DNA of 64,000 nt from Panaeolus papilionaceus (GCA_015501605.1 JADNRZ010000010.1:248001-312000); one strand, 5' to 3'; positions 47,122-59,742 are shown, counted from the stretch's first letter. Numbers and translations: made by a program. The notes: generated by a model from the sequence alone, not told the origin.

Positions 47122-50100
47122 TTTGGATCGGTTTTAGGTGTTATGAGTGAAAAGTGATTATGTGAATGCGATGGATGGATTTTTTGAATGGATGGTTGGG
47201 AATGTGGAAGTGCTTCCGGATTGGGTAATTCTATCGATGACGTGTGAGTCAGAAATTGAAAAATTGGGGATGGGCTTTTGGTTGTTGGGTCGAAGAGAGA
47301 GCTATAAGAGAAAATGGTGGTCAGAACCTCGAGGTAAGAGCGAAGGGATGAAGGAAAGGAAAGAAAGCGAGGAAGAAAGGACACCGAAAATGGATCCTCA
47401 GGCGCACCTTTTGATTTTGGTCTTTATGCGCTCTTTCAATCAGCTGAAATGAAATTTCCCTGCTTTTCGTTCGTTCAGGCTGTTTGTAGGAAGCCTTTGT
47501 GATCAGATGCAGAGGTAAAGGTGCGTTGGTATGGCTGAAAGGGAGGGAGACAATGTGGTTGGTGGGTGGTTGGTTGAGATGACTCGGTTTATACGTGGGC
47601 GTAGGGTTTTGAGCAAGGTAAATGCAGTTGCGACAGAAAACAAAGCAGTGAAGATGCAGTACGTAGGTTATAATTTACCTATAATAACGAGTCGAGAAAG
47701 CGAAAGCAAAGAGACGAAAACGACGAAACCAGGGAAGAAGAACGAGGGAAGGAAAAAGGAAGGGAAGAAGGGAGACGTCACCGCTAGACTACAAATAAAA
47801 TTCCTTTTTTTTTTGTGTGGTGTTTTACGATTTGATGACAACAGCAACCAACTTATTTCGGTTAGGCGGAGTCAAGCAAAGTCAGGGCAAGAGGGTTGTC
47901 CTTGAACAGATCCATCGGGCTTAGTGCCACGCACACCGGGCTAAACTCGACAATCTACGGCGGTCCGTCGGCCAGGGCAAGGGCTTCTCTTGCCCTCTCA
48001 TCTCCTCATCTCCTCACTCCCACTCACTCGCCACACAAATGCCCAGCTCAGGTAGGTCATGGTGTCGTTATGCCTTCTCACATAACTTTATCTCAATGGG
48101 TTCTCTAACCCCCGATGAGCGTCTTTTTCCCGTGTGAGGGGCATATGATACCTCTGCTCCCTCTTGGGTCGCACGGTGCTGGCTATTCATATGTATAGCG
48201 CGGCGTCTTATGATTCTCGTGGTATGGGGGATTCGATGCGAAGCAAAGAAGGAAAGAAGGAGGGTACCTTTGAATACCTGGCCATGACCATGACGCGTCC
48301 CGTGCTTTGCCCTTCAGGACCCGTAGAGTATATACATAGTCCCGCCCGGTTTATTATACACATTACCTTAAATTACCACTGACCCACACTGCTCTACTGC
48401 TTTCTTTGATCCACCATTTAATATTATCAGTACATCACTTGATACCTGAATACACTACACCACCCACGATTAACCCCACCCATATGCCCGCGCCCCACTT
48501 TTCCTAGTTTATTTATTGAGCTTATTGGTAACCGTACTTGACAGCACCGGCGCGGCGCGCCACCTCTTGTGCCCTTCATCGATTCAACCCTCCGGTGCAT
48601 GCACGCCATCCATCGATCCACCATCCCTAGCGCTTCCTCTTCGACTACTCAGACACCCGGTTCCCTTTCGAGTATTTTTACTGCCAAATGCACACCGCGC
48701 AGTATTGCTACAGTGCAGTAATGAACGCACGTCGCTTTAGCAGTACATAAATGAATGAGTCAAGTTGATTAATCGATACAGCAATCTGCAATTAACATGC
48801 AGTCGTAATCTCAGCTTTGGCGTTGATACGAAGACTGCATCGTACCGTAACTCCAATATTACGCCTGGAGTCGCATCGCAGCGGTGATATCGCCCCTAAT
48901 CCAAGCTAATCCACCACTTCACCGCTCATTGACACCGTCGATTCAATTCATACACACATCATAGAATCCCCTCGAATCCCCGTCTCCTCTGCGTCTCCTT
49001 TCCTTCCTTTCACCGCTCCATCTTCCATCCATTCTAGACTATGCTAACCACGACATGTATGTATACATGATCGTCAGGTTCTCCCGAATGCCTCCGCCAA
49101 CACCAAGCACCTGTCAACTCACCCAAAACCAACGTTACGTTTTGCCATACCAGGTAATCAGGTATAACACGCGTCGTTCAGTACCCATCTATACTCAGCC
49201 AGGTCGCTAATAGGGTAACATCCAAGATAGGAAAGCCGCACCCAAAGTGCGGTTTCGAAGGGGTGTTTTTAGCGAGGGGTCGGATGGGATAGTTGAGGTA
49301 CCTAGGTTTTTCCGAGGTGCGGGTTTTATAAAGTAGGAGTGATGTGGCGCAGTGATTGATATGAGCTGGGTTCTAGAGAGGGTTGGTTGCGTTACATCGA
49401 AGAAAAGACAGGAATCCGTACCGGTACCGTCGTATCACCTTTTTGATTACTGATTGATATTCGCTGGGTTTATCATCACATACAGGATCAACACTCCAAG
49501 TCCGTCTAAAAAAAGCCCTTTTCAAATGAATGCCATTGCCAAGGCATAAATACGATGCGATTCTATAGCTAAGAATACCCTACGTCGCCGCGACGCCGCC
49601 ACATCCGGCCCTTGCGCGACATTCCCGCGATAATTTGGCAGTTATTCAGTTGTTCGTTCGTTCATTCGTTCGATTCACTCAGTATTCGATTGTAAGCCCC
49701 TGTCTTGACAGTATTCCACACATACCCGATCATGATCAGAGACCTCAACCACATCCACACTATCGTGTCTAAGTCGAGAGGTGCAGCATCCACATATCCA
49801 CATACCACTCTTCATTAGCTATAGAACAAGCCTCTTTCCACGCCCCACCACATTCCAATGAGCCACCTCAAAATAGCCCACGAAGGTTCCTCCGACCCAC
49901 GCTGAAGGCGCGATCATAACCGTGGCGCTACCCATGTATACATACCTCCACTTGGGTCTCTCACCCCATGAAGAACACTCAAAGCGCTTCCCCAGTTCTA
50001 CTTCTCACCCCTCTTTAATACTCCCACTTGTACCTTCGCAAGTTCTCGCCCCCGTACCATACTCTCGCCTCACCTTAGCTTCAACCTACACTGGCTTCGA

Positions 50101-50361
50101 CTTCGCCTGTCGCCTTTCGATGCGAGGCCGAGGATGTCAAGCGCCCCGACACAAACGGTGTAGGGTAACTACATAAGCGGCAAGTATGTCATGGGTTCAC
50201 ACTACTTGGACGAGCTCAGACTCTCACAGTAATAATAACGCAACATGTTATGTTACATACCATACCCGGAAGCTATGTTCTCACTCTGCCCAATATCGTG
50301 AATTCGAAGTATGTTTCTCTGCTACCTCGATAAGTAACAACAATAACGATACTGATAACAA
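47122..50361. other. Long gene-poor upstream region, 3.2 kb
   Basis: Probably the long promoter and 5' untranslated region of the 815-codon gene plus neutral sequence. It holds short runs such as GTTCGTTCGTTCATTCGTTC near 49.65 kb. No coding exon or RNA gene was seen. Confidence 0.45.
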
Positions 50362-50817
50362 TTAGTTACTGTGCATGATCCACCCCTCCTCCTCCTCTTC
50401 TCCAGTTAACCCGATACCCTCCCCTCGCACCAACACAATCACCATACCCACCAATACCACCGAACCCATGACGCATCCCAAGTATCCCAAGCCATACCGG
50501 TAACTAAACCACTCCACGATTTCACCTCGACCCTTCTTGGACCCTTCAATTCCCGCCAAAAGCCTCCATCCAGTCGAGGTCCCGAGCTCGGCGCCACTCC
50601 ATGAGTTCCCCCGGAGTCCAGTCGGTGTATAGCGGGCTTGGCGTCGGTGGGTGCCCTCCTCGACCCAATTCAACCTTTCAACTTTCCCAATTGTGAAGTC
50701 TCCAAATAACTTGACTTGGAATCTCATCGACACCGAATTTGAGTGTTCGATGGTATTAGGCCCACGCTCCCGCCTCTGAATAGAATATGTACGCCACACG
50801 CGCTTGGTTGTAACCAT
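50362..50817 (-). CDS. Possible small membrane protein, unrecognised
   Basis: A 151-codon frame starting MVTTKRVWRTYSIQRRERGP. The middle reads FQVKLFGDFTIGKVERLNWV. Near the C-terminus one hydrophobic span (GYLGCVMGSVVLVGMVIVLV) is followed by a short acidic tail (GEEEEEGWIMHSN). The clean span and tail make it more protein-like than other frames nearby, but there is no family match that I know and no intron to support it. Upstream exons are possible. It could be spurious. Confidence 0.35.
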   Translation of the reverse strand: MVTTKRVWRTYSIQRRERGPNTIEHSNSVSMRFQVKLFGDFTIGKVERLNWVEEGTHRRQARYTPTGLRGNSWSGAELGTSTGWRLLAGIEGSKKGRGEIVEWFSYRYGLGYLGCVMGSVVLVGMVIVLVRGEGIGLTGEEEEEGWIMHSN

Positions 50818-53603
50818 ACATACCCTAACTCTTTACCACCCCCAAAGTGGATAACCAACTGTACCCGAGCCTCGACCTCAAGTATGTATCACTGGACACC
50901 GACACGCGCTTCGCACGCCCCCGCCTCACGACATCACACGCGCGCTCTGGATTGAGTATAGCCGGACACGCGCCTGATGAATGCGGTATAACCGACCACG
51001 CGCTTTACATGCTTTTCGGGAAAAATAGTACCCTTTTTGATGGTCGATGACAGGTACTTGAGTAGGATTCACTCGCCTCATGCGGTTTCAAATTGTTTTT
51101 CGTCATGTACTTGTTTAGTGGACAGACAATTCAGGTCACCCGTCAGCGAACAAAGAGAGCGAAAATTAAATTTCAGTGCGCAGCAGCACCAGGGTCCGGC
51201 AATGTGAACGTGAAAGCGAAAATTTTGACGCCACTGCGAGTGATCTCAAATGGGAAGGGTTGTTCCATTTCCAGCGAAGATACAACTATTACATACAACA
51301 GACAGCTGCGGTTGGCTGTGCAAATTCATCAAGACAAGTCTCGAGTTTCCACAAAACCTGATCATGACCTTGAAGCAAAACAAGGAGAGCAAATGAACTT
51401 TGGAGGGTCTGTGCCACGGCCATCACCAGCCATTGACATCGACTCTGACTCGCTTGTCTCGCTAACACCAAACAAAGCAACTGAGCTTAGACGAGTGGTT
51501 TGTTGTTGAATTTTTACGCTTCGAGTTCATTTTAAAATTTAAAGTGTTTCACAAAACAATATTCACAGGCTAAGAAAGGGAACTCAACCAAAGGGATGCA
51601 AGGTGTACTGGTGTAGAAGTGCAGAGTTGTAACTTGTAGAGGTGTCCGGATGCTTGGATGACCCTGGCGTACCTTCGTTCTGATTACCTACAAAGGCAGG
51701 AAGTAACGAAATTTCGAATCGCTCAGATGGTGGAGACGAGAAAGGGAATTGAAGAGCCGTTTTCAAGCAGGTGTATTGCCTTCACCCTTTTCAACTAGGT
51801 AACAAGCATAATCGAATATTCCACTCGAAGATGGCGACGAGATCAACGGCAGACATATTTTCTGAGGCAAATCAGAGACTCAAGCTGAACCGAAAACCAA
51901 GTTGAATTCCGTAACAGCAGAAGATTCACGCGACTCAGATGAAGAGTCACGCAAAACAACAGGCGCCCATGCATTATGCAGATGACGACGTACCAACAAT
52001 CCACCAACCATGACATCCTCGAAAGATCACAATCTTCCATTCGCCCGATGTAAACAACCCCTTAAAGCGCATGGTATAAATCATAAACCACCACTTTGAG
52101 AGAGTTTTTGACATCGAGAGAAGGGAAGGTTGCGAAATGGGGTATATGGTGGTTGGATGGGATGGGGTCGCAGTGCCATGGTTGATGAAACTCGAGGGGA
52201 TCGTTCTGAGACACTGGAAAAGGTGCTTACTTGAGTTGTGCGAGCGGGGTAGGAGAGGAGGGTGTGAGGAAGGCCAAGTTCGAGAGCGGAATCCTCAGGT
52301 CTTATACCTAGCTGAAAATGCATTGACCATCGCGTTGTGATACAGCCGCCCATGGACAAGAAAGGTCCCAGCACATGGAGTCTTGTCAAGTCTCAGAGTG
52401 AGACAGGTTCAGTTAATTGTCGTTATTTCCGTTTCATTATGTGTTGGCCGTGGCTGAACAGAGGGTTTTTTGCCGCTACCGCTGGGGCCTCACCTTAAGA
52501 CTTGGCGTACGCCAGGACGAGTGAAGCACATATAGACGATGACCTCATTTGTTTCGGGGTACAGGCCAGGCGCTTAACGAACCGTGTACGACAGAGGTTA
52601 CAAATATGTGCAGTGAATGAATTCAAAAACGGCATAAGAATGGAATTTGGCTATGATGAACCATCGAGACCATGACGAAGTACTGGAACCATGGTGCGCT
52701 GATTCATGGAAAGGACTGGAAGCGTCGTCTGTGTAGTTATTAGACCACAGGTGTGGTATCTCACAATCCGTCGTTCACCCGAAGCAAATGACGCGCGCGA
52801 GTGATCTTGATTGAAATATGTCCGTAGAGCCTATAGCGGTCTTAACATTAAGAGAATGACGAGATTTGGAGCTGGTTTGTGATAAACCTAACGGATTTCT
52901 TCAATGCGCCAATTGTAAAAGTATATAGTGGAAGGATACGTAGAGCAAACGCTTCACTTGGAAGTAAGGTTTTCATGCACTCGGGGAAATGAGACTCCGA
53001 ATTCGGACGAGATTCGAAAATATCCTCGTGTGGTGGCTCAGGACAAGAAGTGTTGTTGAATCTTGAGCTCAATTGTGAGCACTCACACATGTTGCGGTTT
53101 GAGAGTAGCATGATCTGCCAGTGGGCTAGACTTCAGGAAATGCGCATGCCTAACCTATTCAAGTCAACGTCTTGAGAAAAAGTCGTCAATAGCGTCGTTA
53201 GGGCGAGATTCGCTTGAAGAAATTCCAGTAAATACACATTTCCCTTCCTCGATGATACTACCCTCGGCGTATTGGAATATACCACCATCTCTTAGAGTAG
53301 TTCGGCCATCTGTACCATAGCTGAACTAATTATCCAAGCCCTGATTTGGTTTTGTGATGATCAATAATAGAGACACTTCTATGAGCCACACCTGTGTTAA
53401 TTCAGGACCTTACGCTGCGCAGACAGGCTCAAACTTCAACTTCGGCCGTCAAATGTATATCGGTCAGTCAAATATATTAGTACAACCCTAAATGATGCTC
53501 AGTACAGCGGATTTCCTATTCGAGACGCGTAAAGAGAAAAATTCTGGGTAAGGTGAACAGATGACATCGAGAATCGATGCGGAGATGGGTTTTAGGAATG
53601 AAT
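50818..53603. other. Gene-poor region with a candidate repeat element
   Basis: Apart from the candidate element at 51160-51551 no feature was recognised. A 138-codon plus-strand frame (51093-51509) overlaps that element and has no known domain. Confidence 0.45.
51160..51551. mobile_element. Candidate inverted-repeat element sharing ends with 42.8-43.3 kb
   Basis: The right border (51525-51551) is identical, in reverse complement, to 42839-42865. The left border (GAAAATTAAATTTCAGTGCG) resembles in reverse complement the sequence near 43301-43322 (GCACTGAAAATTAAAATTAC). Inside, TGAACGTGAAAGCGAAAATT on the left and its approximate reverse complement on the right form an imperfect inverted repeat. 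No transposase was seen. Confidence 0.35.
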
Positions 53604-54730
53604 CTAGGACTTGAATCCCTGCGAGAGAGCAAGAATGGTGCTGCCTGCGATGCCTTGGTTGTGCGCAGCAGCAGCATCCTTCAAAGCAGAATCGAGCGTA
53701 GCGGGAGCACTGACACCGAACGCGCCTCCAGTTGGCATGGTCTTGGATGCAATGAGAGTGTCGAGCTTGGCTTGCTTGTAGAACGTGAAGCTGCCACCAG
53801 CAGACGATCCGTCGAGAGGGCGCCAAATTCCGGCAATGGTGCTGTTTCCGTCGAATCTGCCTTGATAGAGCCACGAATGCGTGTTGTAGGTCTTGGTGAC
53901 CTCCCATTGTCCATCACTGGCAACTTTACCCTTGACCGTGAAAGTGCCAACGTCGTCGGCGCCGTTGCCGACAATCGAGAATGGACCGGAGGCGCTGTAG
54001 GTGACTGCAGGGTCGAGACTGGTCACGAGCGTCATCTTGTGGGTGTTGTCGGTGGTGTTGGAGCCGTAGAAGTAATTGCCGACCCTGGACGAGAATAGCT
54101 TAGCACACCGTTTCTCAATGCATGACATGCAAGGGCTGGCTTACCATTGACCCTCAGTGGGGTGCTTAGGGATAGTGGTTCCCGTGGCGACACCGCTGAA
54201 AGCCCATTGACCGTCCTGACGGTCGCTGTTGACGGCGCCCCATGCACCTGCGAACTGGTAGACGTTGCCGACGGCGCCAGCAAGACGCTTTCCGATGTAC
54301 TTCCAAGTGGTGGACGAGTTGGTGTAGAGCTTGACGAAGCGGATGTCGTCACCAATCAAAGCTCCAGAGAGGACGAACTACGAAATGAGGAATGAGGAAT
54401 GTCAGGTGAGCTCGAGTGTCTGAACGGGCGGCGGCACGACTACTTACTGGACCAGGTTTATCGCTGCCGGAACCATAGATGACACCATTGGCCAAAACGG
54501 TCAATTTGAAGGTGCTGTAGCCTATGCGAGTGCATCAGCAATTGCCCTCAAGTTCGACAAGATGCAATCATGTCAAGGCGCATTCGGATTCAGACTCACC
54601 ATCGTCGCCGAGACTGGACCAGGAGGTGTAGCTGTCAACAGACCGACCCTTGTTAGTATGAAGCACAAACGATCGAAGGTCGAGAGGCATACGTGTAGTA
54701 ACCGTTCAAGTCAAGTGTGTAGCTGCTCAT
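53604..54730 (-). CDS. Beta-rich protein with internal duplication, unrecognised
   Basis: Start MSSYTLDLNGYYT, followed by short exons with YTSWSSLGDDGYSTFKLTVL, VIYGSGSDKPGPFVLSG, DDIRFVKLYTNSSTTWKY and FAGAWGAVNSDRQDGQWAF, ending TEGQW. The last exon has VGNYFYGSNTTDNTHKMTL, GPFSIVGNGADDVGTFTV, WEVTKTYNTHSWLYQGRFDG and IAGIWRPLDGSSAGGSFTFY, then a helical tail to LALSQGFKS. Two units of about 90 residues follow the same order: GPF, a G..D/V..F strand, K.Y....W.Y.G, then I/F.G.W and G.F.F. This suggests a duplicated beta-barrel or beta-sandwich fold. No signal peptide. Three introns join in phase. The function is unknown; a ligand- or lipid-binding role would be speculation. Confidence 0.75.
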
Positions 54731-56964
54731 GTTGAGATACTGTCAGTGGTGAGTTTTGTTGTTCGAGTTGATAGTGATTGGAAACAACTGTTTGTTGGTA
54801 GTCTCTGCAGCGTATTCCACACCTTTTATACCTTTCAAATACCTCTAAAACCAAAGTATGTAATCTTTGTCATCGCTCATTGTTCCTTCTGTGTCTATCA
54901 AATTCACAAAAGATCATGGCATATGGATTGCATGTTGCGACCGCGCTAGTGGCTGAATAGTGAGTGACTGCAGCGGGCTCATCCAATCTCAAAAACTCAT
55001 CTTTAGACGGGCCCCGGAATGCAGAGACCTAACCAAGCCATTCATCGGTAGCATTGTGTTTCGAGATCAAGTTAAATTTACACTCCTCGTCAGCATTTGG
55101 ATTTGAACAGACAGATAATTCTGGGCTCGACGGTGGCGCCCTTCGAGATATTTCACGTGTCCCGCAATCGAAACCCTACATAGGTTCTAGTTCTCCACGT
55201 CCGTGAGACCGTCTGAAAAATAGGTATTACTTGGCATGCTGAATTACTACCGTGTCAATGTGAATAACATGGGACATTATTTGAAGACTCGCTTTACACT
55301 GTGCGTTGATTATAACAATTAAACAGTTTTGAATGGATATGTCGAGGACTTGACGTTGTATATCGGCATAAATTCAACTCGACTGTGCATTCCGGCTGCT
55401 ATTCCTTCGAATCCCTTGAGCCACCCGCCAAAGGTCTGCCCATTCCTCCTCTCATTAAATGTATTTAAGGAAGAGCATCAGGAACAAGACTACATACATA
55501 TTTAATATCATAATAGTTGTCTATGATTTCAGTTCCTTGCGGAGCATTCATTGTTCATATTTCCCGCAGCATCCCTTGCCCGCAATAAACCTCCCATCTG
55601 TGTCGTTCGAGGGTCTCCTGCAGGTTGTTCAGGTAATCACAAACCGCCCTCGTGGACTCGATACTCTATAAACACCCTGGAACAAGAAAACTCGAAACAA
55701 ATTCCTCTCTTCATTCATAGTAAATGGACTCAGCTGATATACTATCTGGATCCAGCACAACCACTTCGAATGGCAAGCTCAAGCTGTCGAATCGATTCAG
55801 AATAACGCAGGCCCGAAATACGATCGCACACAAGGGATGGGAAAATATTCATAGCATTTGAGTATCCACCAACTAGTTCCAAATGCGATGTTCCGAATAC
55901 AACCGAGGTCTCGAGTCCCAATGTCAACACTGGCTTGGTGTTCAACCACAATCTCCTAGCGTCGAAAACTCGATATTCTCGATGCTGTCTTGATGGGCTG
56001 TATGTAGAAAATGCAAGAAAACGATACATATTTACATTCATAGGTTCATTTCGAGTACAAACATGGATGATACGTGTATATCCATGCATGTATTGGCTTC
56101 GAGCCGCGCGTGAGCGAATCCCGTGTCACTGGTAATTGTGGACAGGATCCTTACTAGGGAGACGTTCCCCACACATTCAGCCACCAAATGTTGAGCACTG
56201 GCACTACATATACAGGTAAGTTAGAGGGTAGAGTAATCAGCGCACGCCGACAATCCTCCGTACATCGAAATGGCAACTTAAATTATATGATGGACGGATT
56301 CTAGCATAGCGTGAAGACTAGTCCTGACGCGCCAATGGTATTGAGCCCTTATCTTCTGAACACGTTAACCTTATATGTACATAGTTGTACGCGACAATCG
56401 TTGCTTTTGTGAATTCTAAAATTATGCCTGTCCTGCAGGAATATTGGCAAAACGAAAAGAGGCATTGGCGTCGAAAGTGTATCCATCATGACCGGTGCAT
56501 TATGCCCCAGTTGACCACGGTGAGTTCCTCCAACGAATTCGAGTCATTGCGTTCTTAAATCGAGCGAATCGGATTAGTCTTAGGTGAAGCAGCTCAAGGA
56601 TAATACAACAATAAAATAAATATGCGGACTCAAGCCGGATGATCCACGTCGGGTCTCGCTGAAAGGCGGCTTCAAGTAAATGGTGTAACCAGCTGCAGTA
56701 CCCAGCGGGACCCGGGGCCTGAGCACCCTGTCCTCTGTCCATTGCCGTTTAGATAGCATTGAATGAAAGCTGTTCATGTTGCATTAGTTTTGGGTCCAGC
56801 GGGTGTGGTGTTCGTGCATTCTGCTTGTCTGACCGAAAATTTTTTAGACGTTGTTCGCCTAGCTGTACATATGCGGGCGTTTTTCGGAGAATCCGTCATT
56901 TTAGTATGTAAAACATTGACCCAAAAACCTAATCAACCAAACAAGATCGAAAAATGAGATAAAA
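54731..56964. other. Gene-poor region, 2.2 kb
   Basis: A minus-strand frame at 55742-56089 (115 codons, with ARRLWLNTKPVLTLGLE and FGTSHLELVGGYSNAMN) looks somewhat protein-like but has no start context or family match. No other feature was seen. Confidence 0.4.
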
Positions 56965-57124
56965 TACTATCATCGACCAGTACTTCGTTCCAACCAGAAC
57001 TTCGTGCGGTCACGAAATTTAGCGGGGATAAGTGACAGCTCAGTCCCAAAAGTGACAAATTCCCCGCCAAAACGTAATGCAGCACGAAGTCCTGGTTAAA
57101 ACGAAGTCCTGGTCGGTGATAGTA
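56965..57124. mobile_element. 160-bp near-perfect palindromic MITE-like element
   Basis: The left end TACTATCATCGACCAG and the right end CTGGTCGGTGATAGTA are inverted copies, and the match continues almost through the centre (GCGGGGATAAGTGACAG against its complement in GTGACAAATTCCCCGC). Each arm also holds two direct copies of ACCAGNACTTCGT about 18 bp apart. The ends are flanked by TA, which fits a TA target duplication as made by Tc1/mariner-type transposases. There is no coding capacity. Confidence 0.8.
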
Positions 57125-57616
57125 GGCCCTTTTCCACTTACCATTCACACTACGCCGAACCGTGTCTCACAATTAAGTTGGCAGTCAGACATCGAGAAAG
57201 GCTTTTTACTGACCCGCCCTCCAAATGTCGAAAGTCAGTGGTCACCGGTCACCGGTCACCATTCAGGGTTTCTTTGTTGCTTGTACAATGGTGTCCTCTT
57301 TTTTCTTGAGGTTTGGTATTCTGAAATATGTCAGACTATTGAGAGGTAGGGCTTCAATAAAATTTCTGAAAGCCAGTGTCCGACAGTCCACAACCGCCCC
57401 ATTGAATATTTGAGGACGCATAAACACAGTTTTATTATTACCTCAGAGAGCTAGGGCATTATTCCATGTTTGGGAATGTGCACAGCAAGGACATTAACGG
57501 ACAGTCACACTCATGTTGACAACGTGGTCCAAGCTTTCAAGGTTCACGTTGAGTGTTCTTTCAAGTTTCCCATTAGCTGTCGTAGTTAATTTCTCAACTG
57601 CACCATCCATTTCCTG
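57125..57616. other. Promoter region of the GTPase
   Basis: Contains a short GGTCACC triple repeat near 57240-57262. A minus-strand frame at 57494-57745 overlaps the first GTPase exon and is judged a shadow. Confidence 0.4.
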
Positions 57617-59125
57617 ATGGTTGAATACAAGAATCTCGTAATTCAGGGAGAGGTGTCCGTGAAGCCTGTCTCTCGTTGTGATGAATCGGTCGCAAGCAGT
57701 GTCCTGTAAGTGCAAGAACATGCTTTCTTCAGTGTTCATTCGCACTTAACGGTTATAGCATCATCGGACCTACAGGAGCGGGGAAAAGTGCGGTGAGAGC
57801 ACCACTGGATCTTCTGTCATAACATACGTTCGTTCAACCCCTACCCTCGGGCTATAGTTCCTTGAGGCTCTCTGTGGTGGCAAATCAACTCTCGGAATCG
57901 CCGCAGACCAGCTGGGGGGTTATACTCAGGACGTGACTTGCTACGAACTTGTGAACGCGAACTACGGCAGGCATTCTCGACACATTCACGTTATTGACAC
58001 CCCTGGATTTTCCGATCCTAAAATATCGGAGATGGAGATCGTAACGAAATTGGGCAAGTTTATTTAATCGTATCGTGGAACGTAAGGCGATTTATTACTT
58101 TTTAATGTCTGATTAATGCTATTCCCATAGGCACTACGCGGACTGGGTCCATCGTGTGATGTACTTTGTGCCGATTACCAGTACTCGACTGAGCGGCAGC
58201 ATGCAACGGGCAATGCGGACAGTCCAACAGATACTTGGATACCGACAGGACCAGCATATTATGATCGTCACTACTTTTTGGGATCGGCTATACACTGCAG
58301 AGAAGATGCAGGAGGCAGAAATTAAGTTTAAAGAGCTTAGTGTGGGAGCCTGGAAGGTGAGTTTAACTCCTTAGCTCACATTGCGGACCTTTGTCAATGC
58401 TTATCATGTGTTAGTGCATAGCAGGCCCACAGCGTAGCGGCGGCATGACAGAGAAGTTCCTGAACACACAGGAGTCTGCGCTTCGCATTCTTGATCGGGC
58501 TTTGATCAACCCGGCCTTTGAACACGGCGTCAATCTGACATTAGAGGGGTCTCAGAGCACTAAAACCTTTCGTGAATTGTTATGCTTTAAAGTTTGGTTA
58601 CCATGGGATCAGACGTCGTTGCCCACCCGAATCAGCGACAATCTCATCGTGGACCTGGAAAATCGCGTTGAGCAACTCTCATCTCAGGTTCACATGCTCG
58701 GAATGGAACTGAAACAAGCAACGGAAAACGGAGACGCAGAGCTCATCCCAGTGGTCAAAGAGCAACTTGACGAGGCGCAAGTCGATCTTCGAAGGTTCAT
58801 CCAGCAGCTTCGGGAATTGTACTCGAAGCTGCTCCCAGCCCTCAAATATAGTGAAAGGAACATAACAGAGTATCTCAGAATGACGGGGCAACAAGAAGGT
58901 ACTGGTCGCTCTGAACACCTCGAAGTCACGGTCGCACGGCTTCGACTTAAGCACAAAACTGTCAGCGTTCGCTTGGCAGCACTGCGCGCGCAGGAGCCTT
59001 CGGTATTTCATCAATTGAACCAAATTTTGGGTAATCTAAAGCGGCGAACTCCAACCCAAAGGTGAGTTTTATTTGTGTGCGGTTGGTTGTAGTGGATAAC
59101 TGATCTATATTCCAATTTTAGCTAG
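57617..59125 (+). CDS. AIG1-like P-loop GTPase, agaricomycete type
   Basis: GTP-binding protein with the P-loop GPTGAGKS at residues 33-40. Exon 1 (MVEYKNLVIQGEVSVK to VASSV) joins exon 2 in phase to give VLIIGPTGAGKSA. Next come FLEALCGGKSTLGIAADQLG, the G3 motif in HVIDTPGFSDPKISEMEIV near residue 88, then DWVHRVMYFVPITSTRLSG and the G4-like ILGYRQDQHIMIVTTFWDRL. The later part is FLNTQESALRILDRALI and a long coiled coil (LENRVEQLSSQVHMLGMELK, LIPVVKEQLDEAQVDLRRFI) ending NLKRRTPTQ. The fold and motif order match predicted P-loop proteins common in mushroom genomes; the function is unknown. The frame ends either at TGA (59065) or, after a GTGAGT-type intron, at TAG (59125). Coding-like sequence continues beyond. 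Confidence 0.82.
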
Positions 59126-59617
59126 TTAGAGGCTGGCTCGAATGGTAATTTTAACGATCTTGTTGAACGTATAATGTGTGTCGTTCGCATTCTGAATTCA
59201 TTCTACTACTTAGAATACATTGGCCGTTACTCGGCGAGCTCACTGGAATTTGGATTTCCAATGGTAGATGATATATCGAGGAAATGGGAAGCAAATAGTG
59301 AGGAGATGAGAACGGCGATGATAACGGAGTTCGGAAGTAGTAAATACATGAACTTTAGTTTGCACCGAGGGCTCGAGGGTTAGTTCATCGTGAATTTGTC
59401 GTTAAACGACATGTATTTACCCTCGGGTGATCTAACCCATAGCGTCTGATTTTGAGTTTTCACTCCACTTGGTTATGGGGCTCCGCAGTTGATAGCAGTC
59501 TTAAGACTCTGGCACGTTGGCGATCATGATGCAGATCAATCATTTGACTCGGAGAAAGCTGCGCTGCGCTCTATTCTTCAAAACAGCCTCAATTCAAAAG
59601 ATCTGGGGATATTTTAA
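59126..59617 (+). pseudogene. Coding-like continuation past the GTPase stop
   Basis: If the last GTPase intron is spliced, the frame meets TAG at once but is open beyond it: LEAGSNGNFNDLVERIMCVV, YLEYIGRYSASSLEFGF, VDDISRKWEANSEEMRTAM and SKYMNFSLHRGLE. An in-phase intron (donor GTTAGT) joins ASDFEFSLHLVMGLR, and after a further frame break LIAVLRLWHVGDHDADQSF and AALRSILQNSLNSKDLGIF. This looks like a lost C-terminal part or a second, decayed gene. Confidence 0.5.
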
Positions 59618-59742
59618 CCAGCCACAGCCTCTTAGTGAGCACGGAACAGTCATGTTCGATAGTTTACCTTAAATACTATCACTCAGCTCTGGACTATCTT
59701 ATCGCACTCCCGGCCGTTCTGTGACGATCAGCACTGGTAACA

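Noticed and set aside
57494..57745. 83-codon minus-strand frame
   Set aside because: It overlaps the first GTPase exon, whose in-phase join to the P-loop exon is the better explanation; a small antisense gene cannot be fully excluded.
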